Below, piece after piece: positions 7,964-16,290 of a stretch of DNA of 64,000 nucleotides. The translations under genes and the position numbers were made by a program. Within the stretch, counting starts at the first letter, position 1. Every line of letters begins with the position of its first letter. Source of the stretch: Candidatus Eisenbacteria bacterium (GTDB taxonomy: Bacteria > Desulfobacterota > Binatia > DP-6); assembly GCA_035577985.1 (NCBI GenBank), contig DATJZY010000042.1, forward strand, positions 62,001 through 126,000, in the 5' to 3' direction. A model generated the notes under the pieces. That model saw nothing but the letters and a program-made list of their open reading frames with translations. It was not told where the DNA came from and ran no database searches.

Positions 7964-8281
7964 TCATTCGTCTGCGGCGGTGTCGGCGGCGGTGACGGCT
8001 TCGCCGTTCATCGTCTTCTTCAGGACCTGGCTGGCCTTGAAGGAGAGGACCTTGCGGCCGCTGATGATGATCTCTTCGCCGGTCTGGGGATTGCGGCCTT
8101 TGCGGGGGCGCTTTTCGTGGACGATGAAGTTGCCGAAGCCGGAGATCTTCACCTTGCGGCCCTGCTCGAGGCATCGCTTCACGATCTCGAAGACCGACTC
8201 GACGACGTCCGTCGCTTCCTTCTTCGAGAACCCGATCTTCTCGTGGATCCGCTCGACGATGTCCGCTTTGGTCGTCGTCAT
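7964..8281 (-). CDS. ihfA: integration host factor alpha subunit (HU/IHF family)
   Basis: 105 residues. MTTTKADIVERIHEKIGFSKKEATDVVESVFEIVK and GRKVKISGFGNFIVHEKRPRKGRNPQTGE carry the HU/IHF fold and its DNA-minor-groove arm (RxxRxGRNPxTGE). Its place directly after pheT, as in enterobacteria, favours IHF-alpha over HU. It bends DNA at specific sites with a beta subunit not seen here. The ATG at 8281 abuts the pheT stop (8283); a longer open frame inside pheT is not coding. Confidence 0.93.
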   Translation of the reverse strand: MTTTKADIVERIHEKIGFSKKEATDVVESVFEIVKRCLEQGRKVKISGFGNFIVHEKRPRKGRNPQTGEEIIISGRKVLSFKASQVLKKTMNGEAVTAADTAADE

Positions 8282-8282
8282 G

Positions 8283-10694
8283 TCAGCTCCGGAGTTCGAG
8301 CGCGAAGCGGGCGGCGAGGTGCGCGCGTACCCGTCCGTGCGTGGCATTGACCTCCTCGTCGGTGAGAGTCCGATCGGGGTGGCGATACGCGATCGAGTAC
8401 GCGAGGCTCTTCTTGCCCTCGGGGATCGGCGTTCCCCGATAGCAGTCGAAGCAGCGGGCTGACTCGATGAGCGGGTCTCTCAACGCGCGGATCTCCTCCA
8501 GGATCGACTCGCTCGCAAAGGCCTCCTCAACGATCACGGCGATGTCGCGGCTGACGGCCGGGAAGCGCGGAACCGGCCGGAGCCCGACGCGGCGCGGACG
8601 ATAGTGAGCGACTTCCTCGAAGTCAAGCTCACAGATGAGCACTTCCCCTGCAAGATCGAGGGCCTGCACGACCCTGGGATCGAGCGCGCCGACGACGCCC
8701 AGGACCCGCTCGCCGTCGGCGATCGCGGCGGTCTTGCCGGGGTGGAGGAATCCGGACACCCGGTGCGGCCGCCAGCGCAGGGCGTCGGGATCGGCGCCGA
8801 GTCCGACGAGCACGTTGCCGACGATGCCCTTCAGATCCAGGAACTCGACCTGGGGGCCGCTGCGCTCCGCGCCCATCGGCGGCCAGAGGCCGTGCAGCAC
8901 GATCGACACGGCGCGCCGCTCCTGCCGTCCCCCGGGTCCGGCGCCGAATCCCTTGCCGATCTCGAACGCCGCCACGAACGAAGCACCGTTCGCGACGTTC
9001 AGGTGCAGGGCGCGCAGCAGCCCAGCCAGCGGCGAGCGGCGCAGCTCGCCGAGATCGCCCGACAGCGGGTTGCGGAGCGCGATCGGTTCCAGACCGGCGA
9101 GGACGTGGCCCGGCACGCGCTCGTTCGTCGCGTGATCGGTGAAGGCGAGCGTCACCATCTCGGTGAGACCCTCGGCGACGAGCGCGGTGCGGAGGCGGCG
9201 GGAGAAGCTCCGCGAGGCGCTGTCCGACCCGCAGGTCATGGGGACGGCCGGCAGCGTCGTCGGGATGGTTTCGTATCCGCCGAGGCGCGCGATCTCCTCG
9301 ATCACGTCCTCCTCGATGCGAAGATCGCCGCGATGGCTCGGCGGCGCGACGACCAGCACCGGTCCCTCGCCCGAGCAGGCCGCGCCGAGCGCGCGCAGCC
9401 GCCGCGTGACTTCCGCCTTCGGGGTCGCGACACCGAGGAGCGAGGCCGCGCGCGACGGCCGCAGCCGGATGGCCGGCGGATCGATGCCGGCGACGCTCCC
9501 CGTGTCGCGTACGATCCCCGGCGCCACGTTGCCGCCCGCCAGCCGCGCGATGAGCGCCGCGGCGACGTCGGCGGCCGGCTCGACCATTGCCGGATCGACG
9601 CGGCGCTCGAAGCGATACGCGGCCTGCGAGAGGAGACCCAGCCGGCGGGCCGTACGCCGCACGCTCGCCGGCGCGAAGAACGCGCTCTCCAGGAGGAGCG
9701 ACGTGGTCCCGCTCGTCACCTCCGAGTCTGCACCGCCCATCACGCCCGCGAGCGCGACCGGCCGGCGGCCGTCCGCGATCACCAGGTCGGATGGCTCGAG
9801 GACGCGCGCGACACCGTCGAGGGTCGTGAAGGCCTCGCCGGCCGACGCCCGCCGCACGATGATGTGCCCCCCCTCGACGCGCGAGAGGTCGAAGGCGTGC
9901 AGCGGCTGACCATGCTCCAGCATCACGAAGTTCGTCGCGTCGACGATGGCGTTGATCGGACGCATGCCGGCGCGCCGCAGGCGCAGGCGCACCCCGAGCG
10001 GCGACGGCACGATGCGCACGCCCCGGACGACGCGCGCGCAGTACTCGGCGCAGAGGTCGCGGGCGACGATCTCGACCGACACGGCGCTCGCGGCCGGCGG
10101 GCCGCTCTCGCGCAGACGCCCTCGGGGCATCCGCAGGCGCGCGCCGGTGAGCGCGGCCACCTCGCGCGCGACGCCGAGGACGGACAGGCAGTCGGCGCGG
10201 TTCGGCGTCACGTCGAGGACGAGCACGGTGTCGGCCACGCCGGGCAGCTCCGTCACGGGAGTCCCGAGCGGCGCGTCGGCGGGGAGGTCGAGCAGGCCCG
10301 AATCGTCGTCCCCGAGCCCGAGCTCGACCTCGGAGCAGAGCATCCCTTCCGACGCGACCCCGCGCAGGGTCGCCGCCCGGATCTCGGTGCCGGTCGCGAG
10401 CACCGCCCCGACGCGCGCGACGGGAACCCGGCGTCCCGGGCGGACGTCCGGCGCACCCGACACGACCGTGAGCGGCGTGTCGGCTCCCACGTCGACGCGA
10501 CACACCCGCAGCCGGTCGGCGTCCGGATGCGCCTCGACGGCCGCGATCCGGCCGACGACGACCCGCGGATCGATGCGACCGACGGGCTCGAGCCCCTCGG
10601 CGACCAGACCCGCCATGGTGAGGCGATCGGCGAGCGCCGCGGGCGAGAGGTCCACGGCCACGAACTCGCGCAGCCAGTCGAGCGGGATCCGCAT
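8283..10694 (-). CDS. pheT: phenylalanyl-tRNA synthetase beta subunit
   Basis: 803 residues, normal for PheT. In order: the N-terminal MRIPLDWLREFV signature, an EMAP-II-like tRNA-binding domain (VVVGRIAAVEAHPDADRLRVC), the B3/B4 editing module (NAIVDATNFVMLEHGQPLHAFD), the B5 domain, the catalytic-like core and a C-terminal ferredoxin-fold anticodon-binding domain (RPVPRFPAVSRDIAVIV). With PheS it charges tRNA-Phe. The ATG overlaps the pheS stop (ATGA), fixing the start and indicating coupling. Confidence 0.97.
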   Translation of the reverse strand: MRIPLDWLREFVAVDLSPAALADRLTMAGLVAEGLEPVGRIDPRVVVGRIAAVEAHPDADRLRVCRVDVGADTPLTVVSGAPDVRPGRRVPVARVGAVLATGTEIRAATLRGVASEGMLCSEVELGLGDDDSGLLDLPADAPLGTPVTELPGVADTVLVLDVTPNRADCLSVLGVAREVAALTGARLRMPRGRLRESGPPAASAVSVEIVARDLCAEYCARVVRGVRIVPSPLGVRLRLRRAGMRPINAIVDATNFVMLEHGQPLHAFDLSRVEGGHIIVRRASAGEAFTTLDGVARVLEPSDLVIADGRRPVALAGVMGGADSEVTSGTTSLLLESAFFAPASVRRTARRLGLLSQAAYRFERRVDPAMVEPAADVAAALIARLAGGNVAPGIVRDTGSVAGIDPPAIRLRPSRAASLLGVATPKAEVTRRLRALGAACSGEGPVLVVAPPSHRGDLRIEEDVIEEIARLGGYETIPTTLPAVPMTCGSDSASRSFSRRLRTALVAEGLTEMVTLAFTDHATNERVPGHVLAGLEPIALRNPLSGDLGELRRSPLAGLLRALHLNVANGASFVAAFEIGKGFGAGPGGRQERRAVSIVLHGLWPPMGAERSGPQVEFLDLKGIVGNVLVGLGADPDALRWRPHRVSGFLHPGKTAAIADGERVLGVVGALDPRVVQALDLAGEVLICELDFEEVAHYRPRRVGLRPVPRFPAVSRDIAVIVEEAFASESILEEIRALRDPLIESARCFDCYRGTPIPEGKKSLAYSIAYRHPDRTLTDEEVNATHGRVRAHLAARFALELRS

Positions 10695-11737
10695 CAGAAC
10701 TGTCCGAGAAAGCGCAGGTCGTTGTCGTAGAACAGGCGCAGGTCGTCGAGCCCGAGGCGCAGCAGCAACGGCCGGTCGATCCCCATGCCGAAGGCGAAGC
10801 CGCGCACGCGCTCGGGATCGTAGTCGACCGCTCGGAGGACGTTCGGGTGGACCATCCCGCACCCGAGGATCTCGAGCCAGCCGGATCCCTTGCACACCCG
10901 GCACGAGGGATCGGCGCCGCGGGTCGCGCGCGCGCACCGCACGCACCCGATATCGAGCTCGCCCGACGGCTCGGTGAACGGAAAGAAGCTCGGCCGGAAG
11001 CGCACGGGCGTCGCCGAGCCGAACAGGCGGCGGACGAACTGCACGAGCACGCCCTTCAAGTCGGCGAACGTCACGCGGTCGTCGATCATGAGCCCCTCGA
11101 CCTGCTGGAACATGGGCGAATGGGTCGCGTCCGGGTCGTCGCGCCGGTAGACGGTGCCCGGCACGATCACGCGCAGCGGCGGGCGCATCGCCCGCATGGC
11201 CCGGATCTGCACGGGCGAGGTGTGCGTGCGCAGCAGCAGGTCGTCCGCGCCCGCGACGTAGATCGTGTCCTGCATGTCGCGCGCGGGGTGATCGGGCGGG
11301 ATGTTGAGGGCCCCGAAGTTGTGGAAGTCGTCCTCGATCTCCGGACCCTCGACGACCTCGAACCCCATGGCGACGAAGATGTCGACGATCTCGTCCTCCA
11401 CGGCGCGCAGCGGATGGACGTGCCCGCGCGGCCGTGCGCGACCCGGCATGGTGACGTCGATGCGCTCCTCGGCGAGCCGGCGCGCGAGCTCCGCCTCCCG
11501 GAACTGCCACTGCCGCCGATTGAGCGCCTCCCGGACGATCCCATCGATGTCGTTGGCGAGCGCGCCCATCGCCGGGCGCTCCTCGGCCGGGAGCTGTCCC
11601 AAGCCCCGCAACAGCGCGCTGAGTGAGCCCTTGCGGCCGAGGTACTTGAGCCGGATCGCCTCGAGCGCGTCGTCGCTCTCGGCGGCGGCGATTTCCGCCA
11701 GGGCCGTCTCGCGTATCTCCGCGAGCGCGGCGCGCAC
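10694..11737 (-). CDS. pheS: phenylalanyl-tRNA synthetase alpha subunit
   Basis: 347 residues, standard PheS. An N-terminal coiled coil (to about residue 90) precedes the class II catalytic core with motif 2 (VYRRDDPDATHSPMFQQVEG) and motif 3 (GFAFGMGIDRPLLLRLG). A CxxC...CxxC knuckle (CVRCARATRGADPSCRVC) is present in the insertion, as in many bacterial PheS. The start is GTG, three bases after the rplT stop. Confidence 0.97.
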   Translation of the reverse strand: MRAALAEIRETALAEIAAAESDDALEAIRLKYLGRKGSLSALLRGLGQLPAEERPAMGALANDIDGIVREALNRRQWQFREAELARRLAEERIDVTMPGRARPRGHVHPLRAVEDEIVDIFVAMGFEVVEGPEIEDDFHNFGALNIPPDHPARDMQDTIYVAGADDLLLRTHTSPVQIRAMRAMRPPLRVIVPGTVYRRDDPDATHSPMFQQVEGLMIDDRVTFADLKGVLVQFVRRLFGSATPVRFRPSFFPFTEPSGELDIGCVRCARATRGADPSCRVCKGSGWLEILGCGMVHPNVLRAVDYDPERVRGFAFGMGIDRPLLLRLGLDDLRLFYDNDLRFLGQF

Positions 11738-11740
11738 GGG

Positions 11741-12100
11741 CTACGCCGTCGCCTGGCTCTTTGCGAGCGCCGCGAGCTCGCCGAACGCCTGCGGATCGTC
11801 GAGCGCGAGCGCCGCGAGCATCTTGCGATCGACCTCGACCGCCGCCTTCTTCAAGCCGGCGATCAGCCGGCTGTACGAGAGGCCGTGCTTGCGGGCCGCG
11901 GCGTTGATCCGCACGATCCAGAGGCCCCGGAAGTCGCGCTTCTTCTGCTTGCGGTCGCGGTAGGCGTAGGTGAGGCCGCGCTCGACGGTCTCGCGAGCCT
12001 GGCGATAGGTCTTGCGCCGGCCACCGACGTAGCCCTTCGCCATCTTCATGGTCTTCTTGTGGCGGCGGCGCGTCTTCGGGCCGCCTTTCGCGCGTGGCAT
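11741..12100 (-). CDS. rplT: 50S ribosomal protein L20
   Basis: 119 residues, the exact family length. The [24 protein letters not shown]-like basic N-terminus and the core [22 protein letters not shown]-type segment are unmistakable. It assembles early on 23S rRNA and in many bacteria represses its own operon by binding rpmI-rplT mRNA. AAGGAG precedes the ATG. It sits between rpmI and pheS, the classical order. Confidence 0.98.
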   Translation of the reverse strand: MPRAKGGPKTRRRHKKTMKMAKGYVGGRRKTYRQARETVERGLTYAYRDRKQKKRDFRGLWIVRINAAARKHGLSYSRLIAGLKKAAVEVDRKMLAALALDDPQAFGELAALAKSQATA

Positions 12101-12118
12101 GATTCGCTCCTTGGGCGC

Positions 12119-12319
12119 TCAGCAGCCGTACGGCAGCAGGCGCTTGATCGACTTCTCGTCGGCTGGGTTCACGAGCCCCGCGCGGCGGAGGTGCCGCTTC
12201 TGCTTGCGGGTCTTCGAGCTGAGGATGTGCCGCTTGAATCCCTTGTGTCGCTTCACTTTTCCCTTGGCCGTGAAGGTGAACCGCTTGGCGGCCCCTCGGC
12301 GGGTCTTGAGCTTGGGCAT
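12119..12319 (-). CDS. rpmI: 50S ribosomal protein L35
   Basis: 66 residues, full length. MPKLKTRRGAAKRFTFTAKG and KRHLRRAGLVNPADEKSIKR-type ending match the family throughout. AAAGGA lies upstream of the ATG at 12319; longer in-frame extensions only shadow infC. The gene lies 14 bases after infC and 18 bases before rplT. Confidence 0.97.
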   Translation of the reverse strand: MPKLKTRRGAAKRFTFTAKGKVKRHKGFKRHILSSKTRKQKRHLRRAGLVNPADEKSIKRLLPYGC

Positions 12320-12333
12320 GGGTCTGGTCCTTT

Positions 12334-12849
12334 CTACTTCGCGACGAGCATCATCGACATGCTGCGACCTTCCATCCGCGCGGACTGCTCGATGACGGCG
12401 ATGTCGGTGAGCATCCCCGCGACCCGGTTGAGCATCACGTGCCCGAGCTCCGGGTGCGTGATCTGCCGGCCCCGGAAGAAGACCGTCACCTTTACCCGAT
12501 GTCCCTCGCCGAGGAAATCCCGGATGTGGTTCACCTTGAAGTCGACGTCGTGCTGGCTGGTCTGCGAGCCCATCTTCACTTCCTTCAGCTGGCTCGCGGC
12601 CCCTTTCTTGCGCGACTCCTGGGCCTTCTTCTTCTGCGCGTACCGGAACTTCCCGTAGTCCATGATCCGGCACACCGGCGGGTTCGCGGTGGGCGCGACC
12701 TCCACGAGGTCGAGCTCCTTCTGATCGGCGATGCGCTGCGCGTCCTGCGGCGTCATGACGCCCAGCTGCGCACCGTCCGCGTCGATCACCCGGATCTCGC
12801 GTGACCGGATCTGATGGTTGATCCGAACCTTCTCTTCGACTTTCGCTAT
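12334..12849 (-). CDS. infC: translation initiation factor IF-3 (apparent AUA start)
   Basis: 171 residues, normal IF-3. AKVEEKVRINHQIRSREIRV begins the N-domain. The linker and C-domain follow (GQITHPELGH-like, IEQSARMEGRSMSMMLV). No ATG, GTG or TTG lies at the expected N-terminus. The reading begins at ATA (12849-12847), six bases after AGGAGG, and overlaps the TAG stop of thrS. IF-3 genes commonly use rare AUU/AUC/AUA starts for self-control because IF-3 discriminates against them. IF-3 prevents premature subunit joining and checks the initiator tRNA. The start codon is inferred from the Shine-Dalgarno and alignment. Confidence 0.95.
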   Translation of the reverse strand: MAKVEEKVRINHQIRSREIRVIDADGAQLGVMTPQDAQRIADQKELDLVEVAPTANPPVCRIMDYGKFRYAQKKKAQESRKKGAASQLKEVKMGSQTSQHDVDFKVNHIRDFLGEGHRVKVTVFFRGRQITHPELGHVMLNRVAGMLTDIAVIEQSARMEGRSMSMMLVAK

Positions 12850-14795
12850 GACCCACCTCCTGGCATGCGCGCGTCGGTCGCGACGCGCGTGACGAACGCG
12901 TCGAGCCCGACGGCGGGCTCGTTGTTCCCTCCGACCCGCGGTGCGACCGTGCCGTCCGCCGCCTCGCGCTCGCCGATGACGGCCATGACGGGGACCTTCG
13001 CCACCTGCGCCTCGCGGATCTTGTAGCCGAGTTTCTCGCCGCGCAGATCGGACTCGGCGCGCAGCCCCGCGGCGCGGCAGGCCGCCTCCACGCGTCGCGC
13101 GTACGCTTCGACCTTCTCGCTGACCGGGATCACGCGGACCTGCTCGGGCGCGAGCCAGAGCGGCAGCTTGCCGTTCGTGTGCTCGAGCAGGATCGCGATG
13201 AACCGTTCGAGCGAGCCCAGGACCGCGCGGTGCACCATCATGGGCGTCGCCTCGGTGCCGTCGGACGTGACGTAGCGCAGGCCGAAGCGCTCCGGCATGG
13301 CGCAATCGATCTGCACCGTGGCGAGCGTCCACGACCGCTCCAGCACGTCGCGGAAGTCGAAGCCGATCTTGGGACCGTAGAAGGCGCCCTCGCCCGGCAG
13401 GACCGTCGTCGGATAGCCGGTCTTCTCGGCCGCCCGGTGGAGCGTGGCCTCGGCCGTGTCCCACAGCTCGACCCGCCCGAGGAAGTTCTTCGGGCGCGTC
13501 TGGACGGACACCTCGACGCGATCGAAGCCGAAGGCGGCGTAGACCTCCTTCACCATGGCGACGAACGCGTCGATCTCGCCGTCGACCTGGTCCGGCGTGC
13601 AGTAGATGTGCGCGTCGTCCTGCGCGAGCGAGCGCACGCGCGTGAGCCCCTGCAGCGTGCCCGACGGCTCGAAGCGATGCAGGCGGCTGAAGTCGGCGTA
13701 GCGGATCGGGAGATCGCGGTAGGAGTGCTTGTGGGCCGCGAAGAGCTCGCAGTGCCCCGGGCAGTTCATCGGCTTCACTCCGTACTCGTCCTCGTCGACC
13801 TTCATGAGGAACATGTCCTCCCGGAAGGCGCCGTAGTGGCCCGATTTCTTCCAGAGCTCGGTCTTGAAGATGAGCGGCGTGATCACCTCGGTGTAGCCGT
13901 AGCGGGCATAGAGCCGGCGGACGTACTCGACCAGCATGTTGTAGACGATGGCGCCCTTCGGATGGAAGAACGGGGAGCCCGGGGCGAGCGGGTTGAACGA
14001 GAAGAGATCGAGCACCTGGCCGAGGCGGCGGTGATCGCGTTGCTTCGCCTCCTCGACGCGCCTCAGATACGCGTCGAGGTCCTGCTTGGTCGCCCACGCC
14101 GTGCCGTAGAGGCGCTGGAGCTGCTCGTTGTTCGCGTCGCCGCGCCAGTAGGCGCCGGCGATGCTGGTCAGCTTGAAGGCGTCCAGCCGGCCCGTCGACG
14201 GCACGTGGGGCCCGCGACAGAGGTCCACGAAGTCGCCCTGGCGATAGAGCGAGATCGGCTCGCCGGCGGGAAGGCCCTCGATGATCTCGACCTTGTACTT
14301 CTGCCCCATGTCGCGGAAGAGGCGGATCGCGTCGTCGCGCGTCACCTCCTCGCGCACGACCGGGTGGTTCTCGCGCGCGATCTTCCGCATCTCGTCCTCG
14401 ATGAGCGCGAGATCCTCTGGCGTGAACCCCTCGGGCCGCTTCACGTCGTAGTAGAAGCCGTTCTCGACCACGGGCCCGATCGTGATCTCGGTGCCGGGGT
14501 AGAGCCGCGTGATGGCGTGCGCCATCAGGTGCGCCGACGAGTGGCGCAGGACCTCCAGCCCATCGGGGCTGTCGGGGACGACCGGCGTCACCCGGCAGTC
14601 CTGCGTGAGCGCGCGACCGAGGTCGACGATGCGCGTCGCGCCGTCCGCCTCGACCTTGGCCGCGATGGCTCGCTTCAGCTCCTTGCGGCTGGTCCCGTTC
14701 TGCTCGCCGTGCGCTCGGAGCGCGTCGCCCGCCGTGACGCCCGCCGGCAGGCGCAGCGGTGCGCCCTCGGCGAAGGTGACGGTGATGTCAGACAT
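12846..14795 (-). CDS. thrS: threonyl-tRNA synthetase
   Basis: 649 residues. TGS domain at the N-terminus (ITVTFAEGAPLRLPAGVT), the SAD editing domain with SSAHLMAHA, then the class II core with its zinc cysteine in KPMNCPGHC and LTRVRSLAQDDAHIYC, and a C-terminal anticodon-binding domain (VRVIPVSEKVEAYARRV). It charges tRNA-Thr and edits Ser-tRNA-Thr. It lies 43 bases behind the tRNA-Val gene with no terminator seen between, and heads the translation operon. Confidence 0.98.
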   Translation of the reverse strand: MSDITVTFAEGAPLRLPAGVTAGDALRAHGEQNGTSRKELKRAIAAKVEADGATRIVDLGRALTQDCRVTPVVPDSPDGLEVLRHSSAHLMAHAITRLYPGTEITIGPVVENGFYYDVKRPEGFTPEDLALIEDEMRKIARENHPVVREEVTRDDAIRLFRDMGQKYKVEIIEGLPAGEPISLYRQGDFVDLCRGPHVPSTGRLDAFKLTSIAGAYWRGDANNEQLQRLYGTAWATKQDLDAYLRRVEEAKQRDHRRLGQVLDLFSFNPLAPGSPFFHPKGAIVYNMLVEYVRRLYARYGYTEVITPLIFKTELWKKSGHYGAFREDMFLMKVDEDEYGVKPMNCPGHCELFAAHKHSYRDLPIRYADFSRLHRFEPSGTLQGLTRVRSLAQDDAHIYCTPDQVDGEIDAFVAMVKEVYAAFGFDRVEVSVQTRPKNFLGRVELWDTAEATLHRAAEKTGYPTTVLPGEGAFYGPKIGFDFRDVLERSWTLATVQIDCAMPERFGLRYVTSDGTEATPMMVHRAVLGSLERFIAILLEHTNGKLPLWLAPEQVRVIPVSEKVEAYARRVEAACRAAGLRAESDLRGEKLGYKIREAQVAKVPVMAVIGEREAADGTVAPRVGGNNEPAVGLDAFVTRVATDARMPGGGS

Positions 14796-14838
14796 CAGGC
14801 GATTGCATGAGGGGGCGAGGTCGGGCGGACCATGAGAG

Positions 14839-14910
14839 TAGGCACGGGCGGGATTGAACCGCCGGCCTCTTCCGTGTCAAGGAAGCGCTCTTCCACTGAG
14901 CTACGTGCCT
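14839..14910 (-). tRNA. tRNA-Val (anticodon GAC)
   Basis: A 72-nt cloverleaf: acceptor AGGCACG/CGTGCCT with discriminator A, D stem GCTC/GAGC, anticodon stem CTTCC/GGAAG with loop TTGACAC (anticodon GAC), T stem GGCGG/CCGCC with TTCAATC loop. CCA is not encoded. It probably heads the same transcript as thrS. Confidence 0.96.
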
Positions 14911-14934
14911 GCGCAAGGTTTCGAAAAGCCGCCT

Positions 14935-14963
14935 CTCGTACCAACCGCCTTCTCCACTGTCAA
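14935..14963 (-). promoter_or_regulatory. promoter of tRNA-Val and probably the thrS operon
   Basis: A perfect TTGACA (14963-14958) and TACGAG (14940-14935) with 17-base spacing lie 24 bases upstream of the tRNA. No other promoter is seen before thrS. Confidence 0.65.
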
Positions 14964-15023
14964 GACAATCTCTTGAAAAGCCGCGAGCTTGTGGCGCTTC
15001 GCGGTCGCCAGTAGTCTCCGCGC

Positions 15024-16115
15024 GTGTCGCGGGAGCAACTGTTCGCGGCGTTCTTCTTCGCCGTCTTCGTGTTCCTGCTCTATCAGCTCGGTCTGTTCCT
15101 GGCACCGTTCTTCACGCCGCTCGTGTGGGCGACCATCCTGGCCCTCACCTTCTATCCCCTGACGACGCGGCTGACGCGACTCCTGCGCGGGAACCGGACG
15201 GCCGCGTCCCTGGTGCTCGTCCTGCTGGTCATCGCGGTCGTCGTGCTGCCGTCGATCTACCTCGGCGCCGCGATCGTCCGTCAGACCGCGAGCGCCTATC
15301 AGCAGGTGCAGGAGATGGCGACGAGCGGCCAGCTCTCTCGCCTGATCGACCAGGCACGGGAGTCGCGCCTCGGCCTCTTCTTCCAGCGCGTCACGGCGCC
15401 GTTCCACGACAAGGTCCAGCTCGATCCGGCCGCGCTGATCCTCACCGCCAGCAACTGGATCTCGCAGCAGATCCTCGGCCAGACGACGGCGCTCGCCCGC
15501 AACGCCCTCGTGACGCTCCTGAACCTCCTCCTCATGTTCGTCGCCCTGTTCTTCTTCTTCCGCGACGGCGAGCGCATGGCGACGCGGATCAGCGACCTCG
15601 TCCCCATGGCGCCCGAGCACAAGGACATCGTCTTCCGGCGGCTCTTCGACACGCTCACGGCGGTCGTGCAGAGCATGCTCATCACGGCCGTCGCTCAGGG
15701 CACGCTCGCCGGCATCGGCTACTGGCTCCTGACCGACATCCCGTACGCCCTCTTCCTCGCCTTTCTGACCGGCGTCGCCGCGTTCCTGCCGCTCGCCGGA
15801 CCCGCCTTCGTGTGGGGCTCGGTTGCGACCTACCTCGCGCTCATGGGCTTCCGGGGCCAGGCGATCGCGATCGCCATCTGGGGCGTCGTCCCCGTCAGCA
15901 CCGTCGACAACGTCATCAAGCCCCTCTTCATCGGCGGCCGCGCCCGCCTGCCGACCTTCCTCCTCCTCTTCGCCCTCCTCGGCGGCATCACCGTCTACGG
16001 CTTCCTCGGCGTCTTCCTGGCGCCGGTGATCCTCGCGACGCTCCTCGCCTTCACCGACATCTACCGCGAGCTCTACGCGACCGCGCCGCCGGACGCGGCG
16101 CGGGCCGACGGCTAG
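15024..16115 (+). CDS. AI-2E/PerM family permease
   Basis: 363 residues with about eight hydrophobic segments. The N-terminal pair LFAAFFFAVFVFLLYQLGLF and LVWATILALTFYPL, the central FFFFRDGERM and the C-terminal FLPLAGPAFVWGSVATYLAL / PLFIGGRARLPTFLLLFALLGGITVYG segments are the AI-2E (UPF0118) family pattern. Members export small solutes (AI-2, sodium antiport and others); the substrate here is unknown. The start is GTG at 15024. It is convergent with the nitronate monooxygenase across a long inverted repeat. Confidence 0.9.
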   Translation: MSREQLFAAFFFAVFVFLLYQLGLFLAPFFTPLVWATILALTFYPLTTRLTRLLRGNRTAASLVLVLLVIAVVVLPSIYLGAAIVRQTASAYQQVQEMATSGQLSRLIDQARESRLGLFFQRVTAPFHDKVQLDPAALILTASNWISQQILGQTTALARNALVTLLNLLLMFVALFFFFRDGERMATRISDLVPMAPEHKDIVFRRLFDTLTAVVQSMLITAVAQGTLAGIGYWLLTDIPYALFLAFLTGVAAFLPLAGPAFVWGSVATYLALMGFRGQAIAIAIWGVVPVSTVDNVIKPLFIGGRARLPTFLLLFALLGGITVYGFLGVFLAPVILATLLAFTDIYRELYATAPPDAARADG

Positions 16116-16131
16116 AACGACGCCGCGGAGC

Positions 16132-16269
16132 GTGGGTGCGGGAGGTCTGGGCCCGGGGCTTCGGCTTCGGCTCCGTCGCGCGACAGAACATACGCTACGT
16201 CACGGCCCAACATTTCGTCGCGCCGCTTCGCAGGCGCCTCCGCCCCGGGCCCAGACCTCCCGCACCCAC
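16132..16269. repeat. perfect 28-bp inverted repeat between convergent genes
   Basis: Arms 16132-16159 and 16242-16269 are fully complementary and enclose 82 bases. They fill the gap between convergent stops at 16115 and 16291. The repeat probably acts as a two-way terminator; the large loop is unusual. No gene is seen in it. Confidence 0.75.
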
Positions 16270-16290
16270 ACGGCACCGGCCGGCGGCCCG

